Shown here piece by piece: positions 51,301 to 59,630 of a stretch of 64,000 nucleotides of DNA. A program made the translations under genes and the position numbers. The stretch covers positions 80,835 through 144,834 of the forward strand of contig JAJRQI010000007.1 of assembly GCA_024280335.1 (NCBI GenBank). The letters are read 5' to 3'. Origin of the DNA: Deltaproteobacteria bacterium. Lineage in GTDB: Bacteria > Desulfobacterota > Desulfuromonadia > Desulfuromonadales > Geopsychrobacteraceae. The notes below the pieces were generated by a model. The model was not told the origin of the DNA. It did not search any database and saw only the letters and a program-made list of their open reading frames with translations. How positions within the stretch are numbered: position 1 is the stretch's first letter; each line of letters starts with the position of its first letter.

Positions 51301-51963
51301 AGCGTTGCCGGTACCGTTTTCACCATCCTGAAAAACCTGCTGGTCAAAGCGGCCACCTCGCCGTTTGCCCTGCTCGGCGCCATGTTCGGCGGCGACGAAG
51401 GCTTCAGCAGCGTCGATTTTGCCTTCGGCAGTGACCAGCTGAATGAAGAGCAACGGCAGAAACTGGCCAAGCTGGCCGAAATGCTCAGCCAGCGCCCGGC
51501 GTTGACGCTGGAGGTCAGTGCCTTTGTCGATCCGGACAACGATCCAGAAGCCTACCGGAAACGGCAACTGCAACAGCTGCTGCTGGCGGCGAAAGCCGGT
51601 GAGCTGGAAGAATCCGGAAAAACCGCGTCTACAGAGCAATCGCTGCAGATCAGCGCTGAAGAATATCCGGACTACCTGACCCAGGTCTACAAGGCGGCCG
51701 AGTTCCCCCGGCCGCGCAACTTTGTCGGTCTGCTGAAAAAGCTGCCGGTCGAAGAGATGGAAAAGCTGCTGTTGGCCAACATTCTGGCTGACGACGAACA
51801 GTTGCAGCAACTAAGCAACAAGCGGGCGATGGCGGTTCGCAACGCCCTTTATGCCGCCAGCGAAGCAATCAAGGAACAGATCTTTCTGAAAAATGTCGAT
51901 ATCTACCAAAAGCCGGAAGCAGGTGTTGCCAGCCGGGTCGATTTTAATATCAGCAGTAAATAA
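48364..51963 (+). CDS. Large DUF748/AsmA-like envelope protein
   Basis: A 1199-residue protein with one N-terminal membrane helix (LIVAGSVLGLLLLSMLMVPW, about 9-28) and a very long periplasmic part built from repeated beta segments such as LDFTDQTSEKKSQHQIRELS and VHYRDEYPPGGFQETFQGIN, the DUF748 pattern. Near the C-terminus VDFAFGSDQLNEEQRQKLAK resembles an OmpA-like peptidoglycan-binding element. AsmA/DUF748 proteins are bridge-like lipid transfer or assembly factors between the two membranes. The ATG at 48364 has TTGGAG six bases upstream. Confidence 0.88.
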   Translation: MPRWKKYSLIVAGSVLGLLLLSMLMVPWQIKVQGSKWLAENTTRKLTIEKAFFNPFTLTIEIEGLKLSEQSDDKSFVTFRRLMLSGSVRSLIDLAVILDRVELDQPYVNIELLGKQEFNFSDFTRLGGETAQPTSADAAEPLHFSLNNIVITDGRLDFTDQTSEKKSQHQIRELSLSVPFIGNIPYLTDEYVTPQLRMLLNGSEIRADGQLKPFHQSVETSLTLLLDEIDLAFYAFHSPLPLPVEVKSGTLDTQIDLVYRISSTEQPKLMLGGELALTDIDIRGLDGQELFKMPTLILDLDWANLMQQDFNLHSLDIYQPQLFVTRDRAGLWNLLKLLPTETGVVVETVTDHEPQPATLPLLTIEKLALHEGTVHYRDEYPPGGFQETFQGINLQLDNLSSHRDQLTELNFKLQTAREMSFNLAGRLGLNPLSADLALLLNGLQLKPYYPYLATLLTRPLEGQLNLATHLQLGPETSLRLEKMQLALHQLVVPFTDRDRFTLADLSITGGAFDLEQLLLKIGSITLSEGDLQARRNADGSLSPLALLRDTGETVPAKTAGSGPLRVELPWQQNAVRIDSNDFQLQLDSIALEKFALQFTDASLAKKPQLKIKRLDVDLKNLAYPKSRQSPFQMKARIGRKGRIAFSGNLAHSPLRLQAQTNIKALPLTLFNDFLPENVKVSLKDGKLYSDLAIKLTERPERLTGSFAGRVNISDISLRDPFGSDELLAWKSLDLEGIKGEIAPFKLQIKEVALSDYLAKIQIDRQGRVNLTNVTSNPAEDREEPAAEPPQEELAGAEESAPPVDIRIDALTLQGGTVSFTDRHLPSTFTTTMYQLGGRVTGLASDAAMQADVDLRGQLENHSPLTISGKLNPLSKDLYADLTIRFQDIDLVPMTPYSGTFLGYAIDKGKLYLDLNYHIEQRQISADNRVMIDQFTFGDSIDSDQATSLPISLAIALLKDSSGEIHLDLPISGDLDDPSFSVAGTVFTILKNLLVKAATSPFALLGAMFGGDEGFSSVDFAFGSDQLNEEQRQKLAKLAEMLSQRPALTLEVSAFVDPDNDPEAYRKRQLQQLLLAAKAGELEESGKTASTEQSLQISAEEYPDYLTQVYKAAEFPRPRNFVGLLKKLPVEEMEKLLLANILADDEQLQQLSNKRAMAVRNALYAASEAIKEQIFLKNVDIYQKPEAGVASRVDFNISSK

Positions 51964-52005
51964 CCGCTCTACTCACCCCGCCCGGCAACGGGAGGGAAAT
52001 TTCAG

Positions 52006-52821
52006 GTGGCGATGAAAACCCTGTTGCTCATTCTATTCCTCTGCGTCCCGGCCCTGACCCTTGCTGAATCCCATCTGGCCGGCAACCTGATCCAAGGCGG
52101 CCTGCTGCAGGGCCGGGTGACTCCGGGAACCCGGGTCTTTTACGGCGACCGGCCGGTTAAAGTCAGTGCTGCCGGTGATTTTATTCTCGGTTTCGGTCGG
52201 GACGCCGAACCGAACCATTCGCTGACCCTGATCAAACCATCGGGAGATATCCGCCTGGAAGAGCTGCAGATCGGAACCCGCGACTACCGGGTCCAGCGAA
52301 TCGACGGCATCAGGAAAAACCTGCTGAATCCGAATGCCGAAGAGCTGCAACGGATCAGTCAGGAAGCAGCCCTGGTGGCTAAGGCCCGGCAGCTCGACAG
52401 CGACCGGTTGAACTTCAGCGAAAAATTTATCTGGCCGTTGACCGGGCCGATCACCGGGGTCTACGGCAGTCAACGGATCTTCAACGGTGAACCGCGCCGT
52501 CCCCACTTCGGCGTCGATATCGCCGCGCCGACCGGTACGCCGCTGGTCGCCCCGGCCGGCGGCAGAGTAACTCTGGCTCATCCGGGGATGTTCTTTTCCG
52601 GCGCCACCCTGATCATCGATCACGGCCACGGGTTGTCATCCAGTTTTCTGCATCTGCAGAAAATTCTGGTGGCGAAAGGGGAGTCGCTGCAGCAGGGGCA
52701 GACGATTGCCACGGTCGGTGCCAGCGGCCGTGTGACCGGCCCGCACCTCGACTGGCGGATCAACTGGTTTGAGCAACGGCTGGATCCCGCACTGCTGGTC
52801 CCGGAGATGCCGAAAAAATAA
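52006..52821 (+). CDS. M23-family metallopeptidase, exported
   Basis: A 271-residue protein with a signal peptide (LLLILFLCVPALTLAES) and a C-terminal LytM/M23 domain. Zinc ligands are in RPHFGVDIAAPTGTPLVAPA (H and D) and GPHLDWRINW (H), with DHGHGLSSSFLHLQ between, so the site is complete and the enzyme is probably an active peptidoglycan endopeptidase. A GTG at 52006 has GGGAGGG nine bases upstream; an ATG at 52012 is the alternative. It follows the DUF748 gene by 42 bases on the same strand. Confidence 0.9.
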   Translation: MAMKTLLLILFLCVPALTLAESHLAGNLIQGGLLQGRVTPGTRVFYGDRPVKVSAAGDFILGFGRDAEPNHSLTLIKPSGDIRLEELQIGTRDYRVQRIDGIRKNLLNPNAEELQRISQEAALVAKARQLDSDRLNFSEKFIWPLTGPITGVYGSQRIFNGEPRRPHFGVDIAAPTGTPLVAPAGGRVTLAHPGMFFSGATLIIDHGHGLSSSFLHLQKILVAKGESLQQGQTIATVGASGRVTGPHLDWRINWFEQRLDPALLVPEMPKK

Positions 52822-52853
52822 TCTTCGCCAACGATTTCAGCCCTTTTTATTTT

Positions 52854-53057
52854 GGATCTATAACCAAAACAAAGGCTGATTGCCACCACCAGGAGTAGGC
52901 GCTCTTAAGCGAGACGCCAAGGCACTAAGAAACCTTCCTCAAAGAGCTTTGATACTCTTGGTGAGCTTGGAGCCTCGCTTAGGAGCGCCTGCTTCTGGTG
53001 GTGGCTAAAAACTTAGATTTTAGTCCTTTTTTAGAAACCTTCTTTTGTTATAGATCC
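52854..53057. repeat. Inverted-repeat element, family 3 (MITE-like)
   Basis: Ends GGATCTATAAC (52854-52864) and GTTATAGATCC (53047-53057) are perfect inverted repeats. A second, inner pair GCCACCACCAG (52882-52892) and CTGGTGGTGGC (52995-53005) continues into a long stem with AGGCGCTC/GAGCGCCT and AAGCGAG/CTCGCTT. No coding potential. It occupies most of the spacer between the peptidase and the kinase-like gene. Confidence 0.8.
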
Positions 53058-53162
53058 GTTTTATTTCAATTTTATCCTCTGCCGGTTTGACTTTGAGGAT
53101 AAAAGATTTTTTTCTTGCTCTGCGCTAATCCTGTGGTATTAACTGGGCTGATTAACTACCAC

Positions 53163-53186
53163 CTGAATCCGTGAGTAAGCGACGGA
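53163..53186. repeat. Solitary end of inverted-repeat family 2
   Basis: CCTGAATCCGTGAGTAAGCG and the following ACGG match the left end of the element at 36319. A GTG inside it could be read as the start of the next gene, but it has no ribosome site. Confidence 0.6.
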
Positions 53187-53206
53187 GCCAGGGACAAGGG
53201 AAGCCG

Positions 53207-54592
53207 ATGGTCGACAGGCTCGCAAAAATCAGAGCTCAAGGACGGCAAAGACGGACGAAAAATTCCGGAAAGGTCACCCAACTGAATGGGGTCGCCAAGC
53301 AACAGCGGCAAGCGCCGAACGCCCGTCAAAAACAGCAGACCAGCAGCTCAAATAGACTGCTGCTCGATCCGGTTTCCACAGAGAATAAAGAGCAGCCGCA
53401 CACCCAGGAACAGAACGTCTTTAATGCACTGCCCTTGGCTCTGATCGGGATCGATTCCAACAAACAGATCTGTCAATGGAACCGGCAAGTGGAAAAACTG
53501 CTCGGGATCAGTGCGGAAATCGCGCTGGGCAACCCTTGGACAAAGCTGCTTGCCGAGCTGCCGCTGCCGATTGAAACCTTTGAACTGGTTGTGGCCGGAC
53601 AAACTATGGTGCGCCTCGACAAGCTCCCCTGGCGGCACGCCGAGCAATCCAGGCTGCTCGAACTGACCCTCTATCCCAGCGGTGAGCTGTTTGCCTCGGG
53701 GGTCCTGGTGCAGATCGATGATGTGACCGAACAGACGCAGCGGGATGAGCTGACCATGCAGCAGGAGAAGATGGCTTCGGTCGGCAACCTGGCGGCGGGG
53801 GTCGCCCAGGCGATCGACAACCCGATCAGCGGGATCCTGCAGAACCTGCAAGTGATCCGCAACCGACTGCATCCCAATCTGCCGAAAAATATCGAACTGG
53901 CGCAAAGCTGCGAGATCGATATCGATCAGCTCGATACCTATCTCAAGGAGCGTGGCATCCACGCGATCCTCAATGCGGTCATTGAATCGGGACAGCAGGC
54001 GGCCCATGTCGTCCACAGCCTGCTCAACTTCAGCCACAAGGACAGCAGCGGCTTTCAATACCAGCGGCTCAGTTCCCTGCTCGACAAGGCGGTCGAGTTG
54101 GCGACCAGCAACTACAATCAACACAACGATCTGGATTTTCGCAAAATCGAGATCGTCCGTCATTTTGAAGCAGAGCTGCCAAACCTCTACTGCAGTCCGG
54201 GGCAACTTCAGCAGGTATTTCTCAACCTGCTGATTAACGGCGCCAATGCCATGAGCCAGCGACTGCGCTTCTGGGAAAAGAACCGCGACACCCTGCCGCT
54301 TGAAGAGAAACCCCGCTTTATCCTGCGGCTGAAAAAGCAGCAGAATGCGCTGCTCTGTGAGATCGAAGACAACGGCTGCGGTATGGCGGAAGAGGTTCGC
54401 AAGCGGATCTTTGATCCCTTCTACACAACGCAGAAAACCGGCACCGGCCTCGGCATGTCGATCTGCTATTTCATCATCAGCAAGAATCATAACGGCCGGA
54501 TGAGCGTCGACTCCCGGCCTGACTGCGGCAGTACCTTCAGCCTGGAACTGCCGCTTCAGTCCCCGACCGAAAACCCCCATTCAGAGGCATAG
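53207..54592 (+). CDS. Histidine-kinase-like protein lacking the phosphoacceptor His
   Basis: A 461-residue soluble protein. After a basic Gln-rich N-terminus there is a PAS domain (about 75-190, [20 protein letters not shown]), a dimerisation domain and an ATPase domain. The H-box reads [15 protein letters not shown], with Gln201 where relatives, including the kinase at 26716, have the phosphorylated His (GMAHEINNPLAGMM). The ATPase motifs are intact: [20 protein letters not shown] and [13 protein letters not shown]. It may bind ATP and act as a non-phosphorylatable partner or be decaying. The ATG at 53207 has AAGGGAAG upstream; a GTG at 53171 lies in a repeat. Confidence 0.85.
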   Translation: MVDRLAKIRAQGRQRRTKNSGKVTQLNGVAKQQRQAPNARQKQQTSSSNRLLLDPVSTENKEQPHTQEQNVFNALPLALIGIDSNKQICQWNRQVEKLLGISAEIALGNPWTKLLAELPLPIETFELVVAGQTMVRLDKLPWRHAEQSRLLELTLYPSGELFASGVLVQIDDVTEQTQRDELTMQQEKMASVGNLAAGVAQAIDNPISGILQNLQVIRNRLHPNLPKNIELAQSCEIDIDQLDTYLKERGIHAILNAVIESGQQAAHVVHSLLNFSHKDSSGFQYQRLSSLLDKAVELATSNYNQHNDLDFRKIEIVRHFEAELPNLYCSPGQLQQVFLNLLINGANAMSQRLRFWEKNRDTLPLEEKPRFILRLKKQQNALLCEIEDNGCGMAEEVRKRIFDPFYTTQKTGTGLGMSICYFIISKNHNGRMSVDSRPDCGSTFSLELPLQSPTENPHSEA

Positions 54593-54645
54593 CCCTTGCG
54601 GACCCCGCTGCGCAGACGATTCTCTCTTTCCCGGACCATGAACCG

Positions 54646-56439
54646 ATGGCCAAATTTGAACTGATATCCGACTACCAACCCTGCGGCGACCAACCGCAGG
54701 CGATCGAGGAGTTGGTCGCCGGGATCGAGCGCGGCGATAAGCATCAGGTGCTGCTCGGCGTCACCGGTTCGGGCAAGACCTTCACCATGGCCAATATGGT
54801 CGCCCGACTGCAGCGGCCGACGCTGGTACTGGCACACAACAAGACCCTGGCGGCGCAGCTCTACGGCGAATTCAAAGAGCTGTTCCCCAACAACGCGGTT
54901 GAATACTTTGTCAGTTATTACGACTACTACCAGCCGGAAGCTTACGTCCCCTCGACCGACACCTTTATCGAAAAAGACAGCTCGATCAACGAGCAGATCG
55001 ACAAACTACGCCACAGTGCCACCCGCAGCCTGCTGACCCGCCGCGACGTGCTGATCGTCGCCTCGGTCAGCTGCATCTACGGCCTCGGTTCGCCGGAAGC
55101 CTACTACGGCATGCTGGTCAATCTGCGGGTCGGGATGGAGCTGGATCGCAACCAGTTTCTGCACGATCTGGTCGAAATCCAGTATGAACGCAACGACATT
55201 GATTTTCACCGCGGCACCTTCCGGGTGCGCGGCGACAGCGTCGAGGTGTTCCCCGCTTACGAGGAGAAGCGCGCCCTGCGCATCGAGTTCTTCGGTGACG
55301 AGATCGACGCCATCAGCGAAATCGACCCGCTGCGCGGCCAGGTGATCGACCGCCTCGACCGGACCGGTATCTTCCCCGCCAGCCACTACGTCGCCACCAA
55401 ACCGACCCTGGATCGCGCGATTGTGCAGATTCAGGATGAACTGCAGCAGCGCATCCAGTATTTCAAAGAGCGAAACATGCTGCTCGAAGCGCAGCGGATT
55501 GAGCAGCGCACGATGTTCGACATCGAGATGATCGAGGAGATCGGCTACTGTCAGGGGATCGAGAATTACTCGCGATTTCTCGACGGCCGCCAGCCCGGCG
55601 AGCCGCCGGCAACCCTGCTCAGCTACCTGCCGGACGACGCGCTGATGTTCATCGACGAAAGCCACGTCAGCGTCAGTCAGGTCGGCGCCATGTACCGCGG
55701 CGACCGCTCGCGCAAGGAGACCCTGACCAACTTCGGCTTCCGCATGCCGAGCGCGCTCGACAACCGACCGCTGATGTTCGAAGAGTTTGTCGAACGCCAG
55801 CCGCTGACCGTCTACGTCTCCGCCACCCCCGCTGACTATGAACTGGAAAAGGCCGACGGCGTCTTCGTTGAACAGGTGATCCGTCCGACCGGACTGGTCG
55901 ATCCGCCGATCGAAATACGCCCGGCCACTGAACAGGTCGACGACCTGCTCGAAGAGATCCGCGTCACCACCGCCAATGGCGAGCGGGTGCTGGTCACCAC
56001 CCTGACCAAACGGATGGCCGAAGACCTGACCGGCTACCTGCAGGAGCTCGGCATCCGCGTCAATTACATGCACTCCGATATCGACACCATCGAACGGATG
56101 CAGATCATCCGCAGTCTGCGCGCCGGCGAGATCGATGTGCTGGTCGGCATCAACCTGCTGCGTGAAGGCCTGGATATCCCCGAAGTTTCGCTGGTGACAA
56201 TCCTCGACGCCGACAAGGAAGGCTTTCTGCGCTCGGCCCGCTCATTGATCCAGACCTGCGGCCGGGCAGCACGCAACGTCAACGGCCGGGTGATCCTGTA
56301 CGGCGATAAAATCACCAAATCGATGCAGGCCTGCCTTGACGAAACCGGCCGGCGGCGCGAAAAACAGCTGGCCCATAATAAAAAACACAACATCACCCCG
56401 CAGTCAGTGAAAAAATCGCTGCGCTCGGTGCTGGATTAA
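54646..56439 (+). CDS. uvrB: UvrB excision nuclease subunit, cut short before its UVR domain
   Basis: A 597-residue UvrB. It has Walker [15 protein letters not shown], the beta-hairpin region [45 protein letters not shown] and [12 protein letters not shown], so the helicase-like damage-verification core is complete. The frame ends at TAA 56437-56439 after KSLRSVLD. The expected C-terminal UVR domain follows in the same frame after that stop. Standard UvrB has about 660-675 residues. The core should still bind UvrA and DNA, but the UVR domain is needed for normal UvrC recruitment and the 3' incision. No strong ribosome site is seen before the ATG. Confidence 0.93.
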   Translation: MAKFELISDYQPCGDQPQAIEELVAGIERGDKHQVLLGVTGSGKTFTMANMVARLQRPTLVLAHNKTLAAQLYGEFKELFPNNAVEYFVSYYDYYQPEAYVPSTDTFIEKDSSINEQIDKLRHSATRSLLTRRDVLIVASVSCIYGLGSPEAYYGMLVNLRVGMELDRNQFLHDLVEIQYERNDIDFHRGTFRVRGDSVEVFPAYEEKRALRIEFFGDEIDAISEIDPLRGQVIDRLDRTGIFPASHYVATKPTLDRAIVQIQDELQQRIQYFKERNMLLEAQRIEQRTMFDIEMIEEIGYCQGIENYSRFLDGRQPGEPPATLLSYLPDDALMFIDESHVSVSQVGAMYRGDRSRKETLTNFGFRMPSALDNRPLMFEEFVERQPLTVYVSATPADYELEKADGVFVEQVIRPTGLVDPPIEIRPATEQVDDLLEEIRVTTANGERVLVTTLTKRMAEDLTGYLQELGIRVNYMHSDIDTIERMQIIRSLRAGEIDVLVGINLLREGLDIPEVSLVTILDADKEGFLRSARSLIQTCGRAARNVNGRVILYGDKITKSMQACLDETGRRREKQLAHNKKHNITPQSVKKSLRSVLD

Positions 56440-56643
56440 ATCTCCGCCGGGGATGATTCCGAGCTGCTGCTGGTCGCCGAGGATCCGGCCGAGTACGGTA
56501 ATCCGGAGGAAGTAAAGCAACAGATTGACGAACTGAAAGCGCAGATGCTCGAAGCAGCGGCCGATCTCGATTTTGAAAAGGCGGCAAGGTTACGCGATCA
56601 GATGCTGGCGTTGGAAAAGCGGGAATTGCTGTTGCGGGGATAA
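56440..56643 (+). pseudogene. uvrB: In-frame 3' remainder of uvrB (UVR domain) after the TAA
   Basis: The 67 codons after TAA 56437-56439 stay in the uvrB frame to TAA 56641-56643 and read VKQQIDELKAQMLEAAADLD then FEKAARLRDQMLALEKREL, a canonical UVR/UvrC-binding motif. With the stop restored to sense, total length would be 665 residues, the family norm. A single base change (for example from GAA, CAA or AAA) explains it. No start with a ribosome site lies at its front. Confidence 0.9.
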
Positions 56644-56704
56644 CGAGTGATTCCGCAAAACTGACACGATGATAGCTTAACGTCTTAATTTCTGGAGCGA
56701 CATT

Positions 56705-56923
56705 TTGCCGGCCGAGCATAAACTACTCAAATTCATTCTCCCCAAATCACTCTTCGAAGTCCTGCGCCACGGTACCAGGAAATGGTTGCTGGAATGCCCC
56801 TGCGGGCATAAATGGGATCTGTGGGATGCGGGTGGTGTCAAAGGGGCCGGGAGCAAGGAATCAACCTATAAAAAGTGCCCGCACCTGACTCGCACCAGCC
56901 ATGGACTGATTTGTCGGGATTGA
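56705..56923 (+). CDS. Small Cys-containing hypothetical protein
   Basis: A 72-residue protein from a TTG at 56705 with GGAG seven bases upstream. Cys residues in LLECPCGHKWDLWDAGG, YKKCPHLTR and GLICRD suggest a small zinc ribbon. Basic and Lys-rich at the front (EHKLLKFILPKSLFEVLRHG). No family is recognised. It follows the uvrB remnant by 61 bases. Confidence 0.6.
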   Translation: MPAEHKLLKFILPKSLFEVLRHGTRKWLLECPCGHKWDLWDAGGVKGAGSKESTYKKCPHLTRTSHGLICRD

Positions 56924-56991
56924 GTCTGTCAGCGCCACCGTTTCAGGGTATGCTTGCTTCTCGGATTAACCAATCTTTCCAGGAGGTACTG

Positions 56992-57366
56992 ATGCAAAAC
57001 AGCGAAAACACCCAGCGCGGGACCTGCCACTGCGGCAAGGTTAAATTCGAGCTGGTAACCGATCTGAATCCGGCACTGCGCTGCAACTGCAGTCTCTGCA
57101 AGCGCAAAGGGACACCGATGGTCACAGCCCGGGAGGACAGCTTCAAACTAACCGGCGGTGAGGAGTTTGTCAGTCTCTACCAGTTCAACAGCATGGCTGC
57201 CAGACATCATTTCTGTAGGATCTGCGGTATCTACACCCACCACAATCCACGTTCCAATCCGGCCCTGACGCGGGTCAACGCCGGTTGTCTGGAAGGGGTT
57301 GATCCGCTGGCGCTGGAGACGGAGCTGGTGGATGGGGCGAAATTATCTTTACTTGAGGACAAATAG
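56992..57366 (+). CDS. GFA/Mss4-like zinc protein (glutathione-dependent formaldehyde-activating family)
   Basis: A 124-residue protein of the GFA/CENP-V family: RGTCHCGKVKFELVTDLNPA, CNCSLCKRKGTPMV and HHFCRICGIYTHHNPRSNP give the usual zinc-binding Cys pattern in a beta-rich fold. Most members are not real formaldehyde-activating enzymes; function here is unknown. AGGAGG lies directly upstream of the ATG at 56992. An 8-base CGGGAGAT/ATCTCCCG hairpin lies at 57377-57103 relative order 57377-57384 with 57096... downstream of the stop, without a T-tract. Confidence 0.85.
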   Translation: MQNSENTQRGTCHCGKVKFELVTDLNPALRCNCSLCKRKGTPMVTAREDSFKLTGGEEFVSLYQFNSMAARHHFCRICGIYTHHNPRSNPALTRVNAGCLEGVDPLALETELVDGAKLSLLEDK

Positions 57367-57555
57367 AATGTTCTTGCGGGAGATTTTATGCTGCTATCTC
57401 CCGTGAAGAGAGTAATCTTTATGTTAGGTGGGATTGGGTCTTCAGAGTCTTTGGGAGGGACGCCAAGATTTAGAACTACTATGACATCGTAGGTTGGCAT
57501 GCGTCGTCCTGCGGTTGTTTATTTCGTTAATTAATCTCTGCAGGAAGGGGAAATT

Positions 57556-58152
57556 ATGACATCTCTGAAACGGTTTATCTTCATTCTGGTCCTTATCGTT
57601 CTGTGCAGCGGCTGTGCCCACCAAGTTGATATCGCACCAAACCTGACCGTTCTAACCAATGAAAACGCCTCGCCCAAGATCGATAAAGCTGTCGGCTATT
57701 ATATTTCTAAAGAAAGCAGGGCGTTGAGCGTTACAACCCGAGCAGGGGGTGGAGATTCTGTTAAATATACTCCCTACGCCGATCTTGAACCTGGTCTCAA
57801 CCTGGTTTTGTCGAAGGTTTTCACTGCGACTTATCCGGTTGAAGATATCAATGACCAGGCGTTTCTTCAGAGCAAGAACATTGCTTGGGTTTTCACCCCC
57901 ACGATCACAACCACCTCATCATCCCGTAATGCTTTTTTCTGGCCACCTACCGACTTTTCGGTGACGATAAACTGCATTGCGACCGACAACAATCAACAGC
58001 AGGTCTGGAATAATACCGTTCAGGCAGATGGCGATCTCATCGCGGTGAAAGAAATTCTCAAAGACCACGGGCTGGCTGGCAGATCTGCCGCCGAGAATGC
58101 ACTGATAAAACTCCAGAGCGAGCTAGTTACTTCTCCTGTATTCCGCCAATAA
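57556..58152 (+). CDS. Lipoprotein of unknown function (YajG-like length)
   Basis: A 198-residue protein with a lipoprotein signal (FIFILVLIVLCSGCAHQVDI; lipobox LCSGC, Cys20). The mature part is beta-rich (VGYYISKESRALSVTT, WVFTPTITTTSSSRNAFFW, FSVTINCIATDNNQQQVWN) and helical at the end. It recalls small YajG-type outer-membrane lipoproteins but identity is not certain. AGGAAGGGG precedes the ATG. The gene is somewhat richer in AT than its neighbours. Confidence 0.75.
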   Translation: MTSLKRFIFILVLIVLCSGCAHQVDIAPNLTVLTNENASPKIDKAVGYYISKESRALSVTTRAGGGDSVKYTPYADLEPGLNLVLSKVFTATYPVEDINDQAFLQSKNIAWVFTPTITTTSSSRNAFFWPPTDFSVTINCIATDNNQQQVWNNTVQADGDLIAVKEILKDHGLAGRSAAENALIKLQSELVTSPVFRQ

Positions 58153-58195
58153 CCAGACAGCCAGATTTGAAAATCAGCACTGCATATAGGACGGC

Positions 58196-58283
58196 TCAAG
58201 CCGACGGAGGCAGACGAACCCAGATGCGGGTCAGACCCTCGGCACTTTCGGCGCCGACCTGGCCACCGTGCGCCTTGCTGCCG
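58196..58283 (-). pseudogene. Remnant of a histidine kinase ATPase-domain end
   Basis: On the minus strand this reads SKAHGGQVGAESAEGLTRIW then VRLPPSA and a stop, the typical last 25-30 residues of a HATPase domain (HGG-x-I-x-x-x-S-x-x-G...LP). Nothing in frame upstream continues the kinase. It is probably what is left of a deleted sensor kinase. Confidence 0.6.
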
Positions 58284-58349
58284 AGTGACGAAAAAACCGG
58301 GACTTATCTTTGTCATCCAGACGTGCTATATAGAGCCCTACTTAAAGCC

Positions 58350-58371
58350 ACTGGGACCGATCCCGTGGTTT
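58350..58371 (+). terminator. Hairpin with T-rich tail before rbgA
   Basis: CCACTGGGA and TCCCGTGG pair with one bulge around CCGA and are followed by TTTTTCCTTTT. It may end readthrough from upstream or be part of the rbgA leader; the rbgA start is 20 bases on. Confidence 0.45.
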
Positions 58372-58390
58372 TTCCTTTTGGAGTATAGCA

Positions 58391-59269
58391 ATGATTATCG
58401 ACTGGTATCCCGGTCACATGAAGCGGGCGCGGGCGCAGATCATCGAAGTGCTGCCGACCATCGACCTGGTGATTGAGGTGCTCGATGCCCGTCTGCCGGC
58501 CAGCAGCGGCAACCCGTTGTTGGAGAAACTGCGCGGCAACAAGCCCTGCATCAAAGTATTGAACAAGAACGATTTGGCTGACCCGACGGTGACCAAGGCT
58601 TGGGTCAGTTTTTTTGAAAAACAGCAGGGGGTCAAAGCGATTCCGCTGGAGGCGAAGGATCGGCGCGATGTCGGCCTGCTGCCGAAACTCTGTCGTAAGC
58701 TGGTGCCGAACAAGGGCAATAAGGGACAGAAACCGCTGCGGGTGATGATTGTCGGCATCCCGAACGTCGGCAAATCGACCCTGATCAATACCCTGGCGGG
58801 GAAAAAGATGGCGCGGGTCGGCGACAAACCGGCGATCACCACCTGTCCGCAACAGATCGATCTGCGCAACGGCATCCTGCTTTCCGACACCCCGGGACTG
58901 CTCTGGCCGGTGATGGATGATCAGAATGGCGCTTGCCGCCTGGCCGCCAGCGGCGCGATCGGTGACAACGCTTTCGACACCACCGAAGTCTCGCTGGCAA
59001 CCATCGACTACCTGACCGGCCGCTACCCGGCGCTGGTTCAGCAACGCTATAAACTGCCGAAACTGGCGGAGACACCGCTCGCGATCGCCGAAGAGATCGG
59101 CCGCCGCCGCGGTTGTCTGGTCAGTGGCGGCGATGTCGACCTGCACCGCGCGACGGAGCTGTTTTTACGTGAACTGCGTGCCGGAAAACTGGGCCGGATC
59201 AGCCTGGAGCGTCCGGGGGAAACCGCCGCCGAAGCAATAAATACGAGCAACCATGAGCCGAAGATTTAA
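58391..59269 (+). CDS. Ribosome biogenesis GTPase, RbgA/YlqF type
   Basis: A 292-residue circularly permuted GTPase. G4 comes first (VLNKNDLADP), then G5-like residues, G1 GIPNVGKSTLINTLAG, G2-region TT and G3 LLSDTPGLLWPV. MIIDWYPGHMKRARAQI is the typical start; the helical C-terminal RNA-binding domain completes normal length. It assists late assembly of the 50S subunit. TTTTGGAGTA precedes the ATG. It overlaps the next gene by 17 bases. Confidence 0.92.
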   Translation: MIIDWYPGHMKRARAQIIEVLPTIDLVIEVLDARLPASSGNPLLEKLRGNKPCIKVLNKNDLADPTVTKAWVSFFEKQQGVKAIPLEAKDRRDVGLLPKLCRKLVPNKGNKGQKPLRVMIVGIPNVGKSTLINTLAGKKMARVGDKPAITTCPQQIDLRNGILLSDTPGLLWPVMDDQNGACRLAASGAIGDNAFDTTEVSLATIDYLTGRYPALVQQRYKLPKLAETPLAIAEEIGRRRGCLVSGGDVDLHRATELFLRELRAGKLGRISLERPGETAAEAINTSNHEPKI

Positions 59270-59630
59270 CTGCAGTTGCTGCGGCCACTGCTGCCTGAAA
59301 CTGATCGACGCCTACAACGGCTGCGTCAGCGATGCCGACCTGCAACGCTGGCAACGGCTGGGGCGTGACGATCTGCTGGCCTGGGTGAAAACCCTCGATC
59401 TGGGACCGAACAACCAGCTGCACACCGCCTGGGTCGATCCGGAAAGCGGCGAGGATGTCGAGCGTTGTCCCTGGTTACTCGAGATGATCGATCGAAAAGG
59501 TTACCTGTGCGGCATTGACGAAATCAAGCCGGATCACTGCCGGGCCTATCCGGAACACCAGCAACATGCGGCCGCAACCGGTTGCAAAGGTTATCCACCA
59601 ATCGTGAAAGATGACGCTTATGAAAGATAA
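59253..59630 (+). CDS. YkgJ-type Fe/Zn-cluster-binding protein
   Basis: A 125-residue protein of the YkgJ/CxxCxxCC family: NCSCCGHCCLKLIDAYNG at the start, then RCPWLL, YLCGIDEIKPDHCRAYPEHQ and ATGCKGYPP, the usual eight-Cys pattern that binds zinc or iron. Function is unknown. Its ATG lies inside the end of the RbgA gene and its stop inside the RRM gene, so three genes are tightly packed. Confidence 0.88.
   Translation: MSRRFNCSCCGHCCLKLIDAYNGCVSDADLQRWQRLGRDDLLAWVKTLDLGPNNQLHTAWVDPESGEDVERCPWLLEMIDRKGYLCGIDEIKPDHCRAYPEHQQHAAATGCKGYPPIVKDDAYER

Noticed and set aside
56437..56439. Programmed recoding of the uvrB stop codon
   Set aside because: TAA is not used for selenocysteine or pyrrolysine, and no slippery site or recoding element is seen; mutation is simpler.
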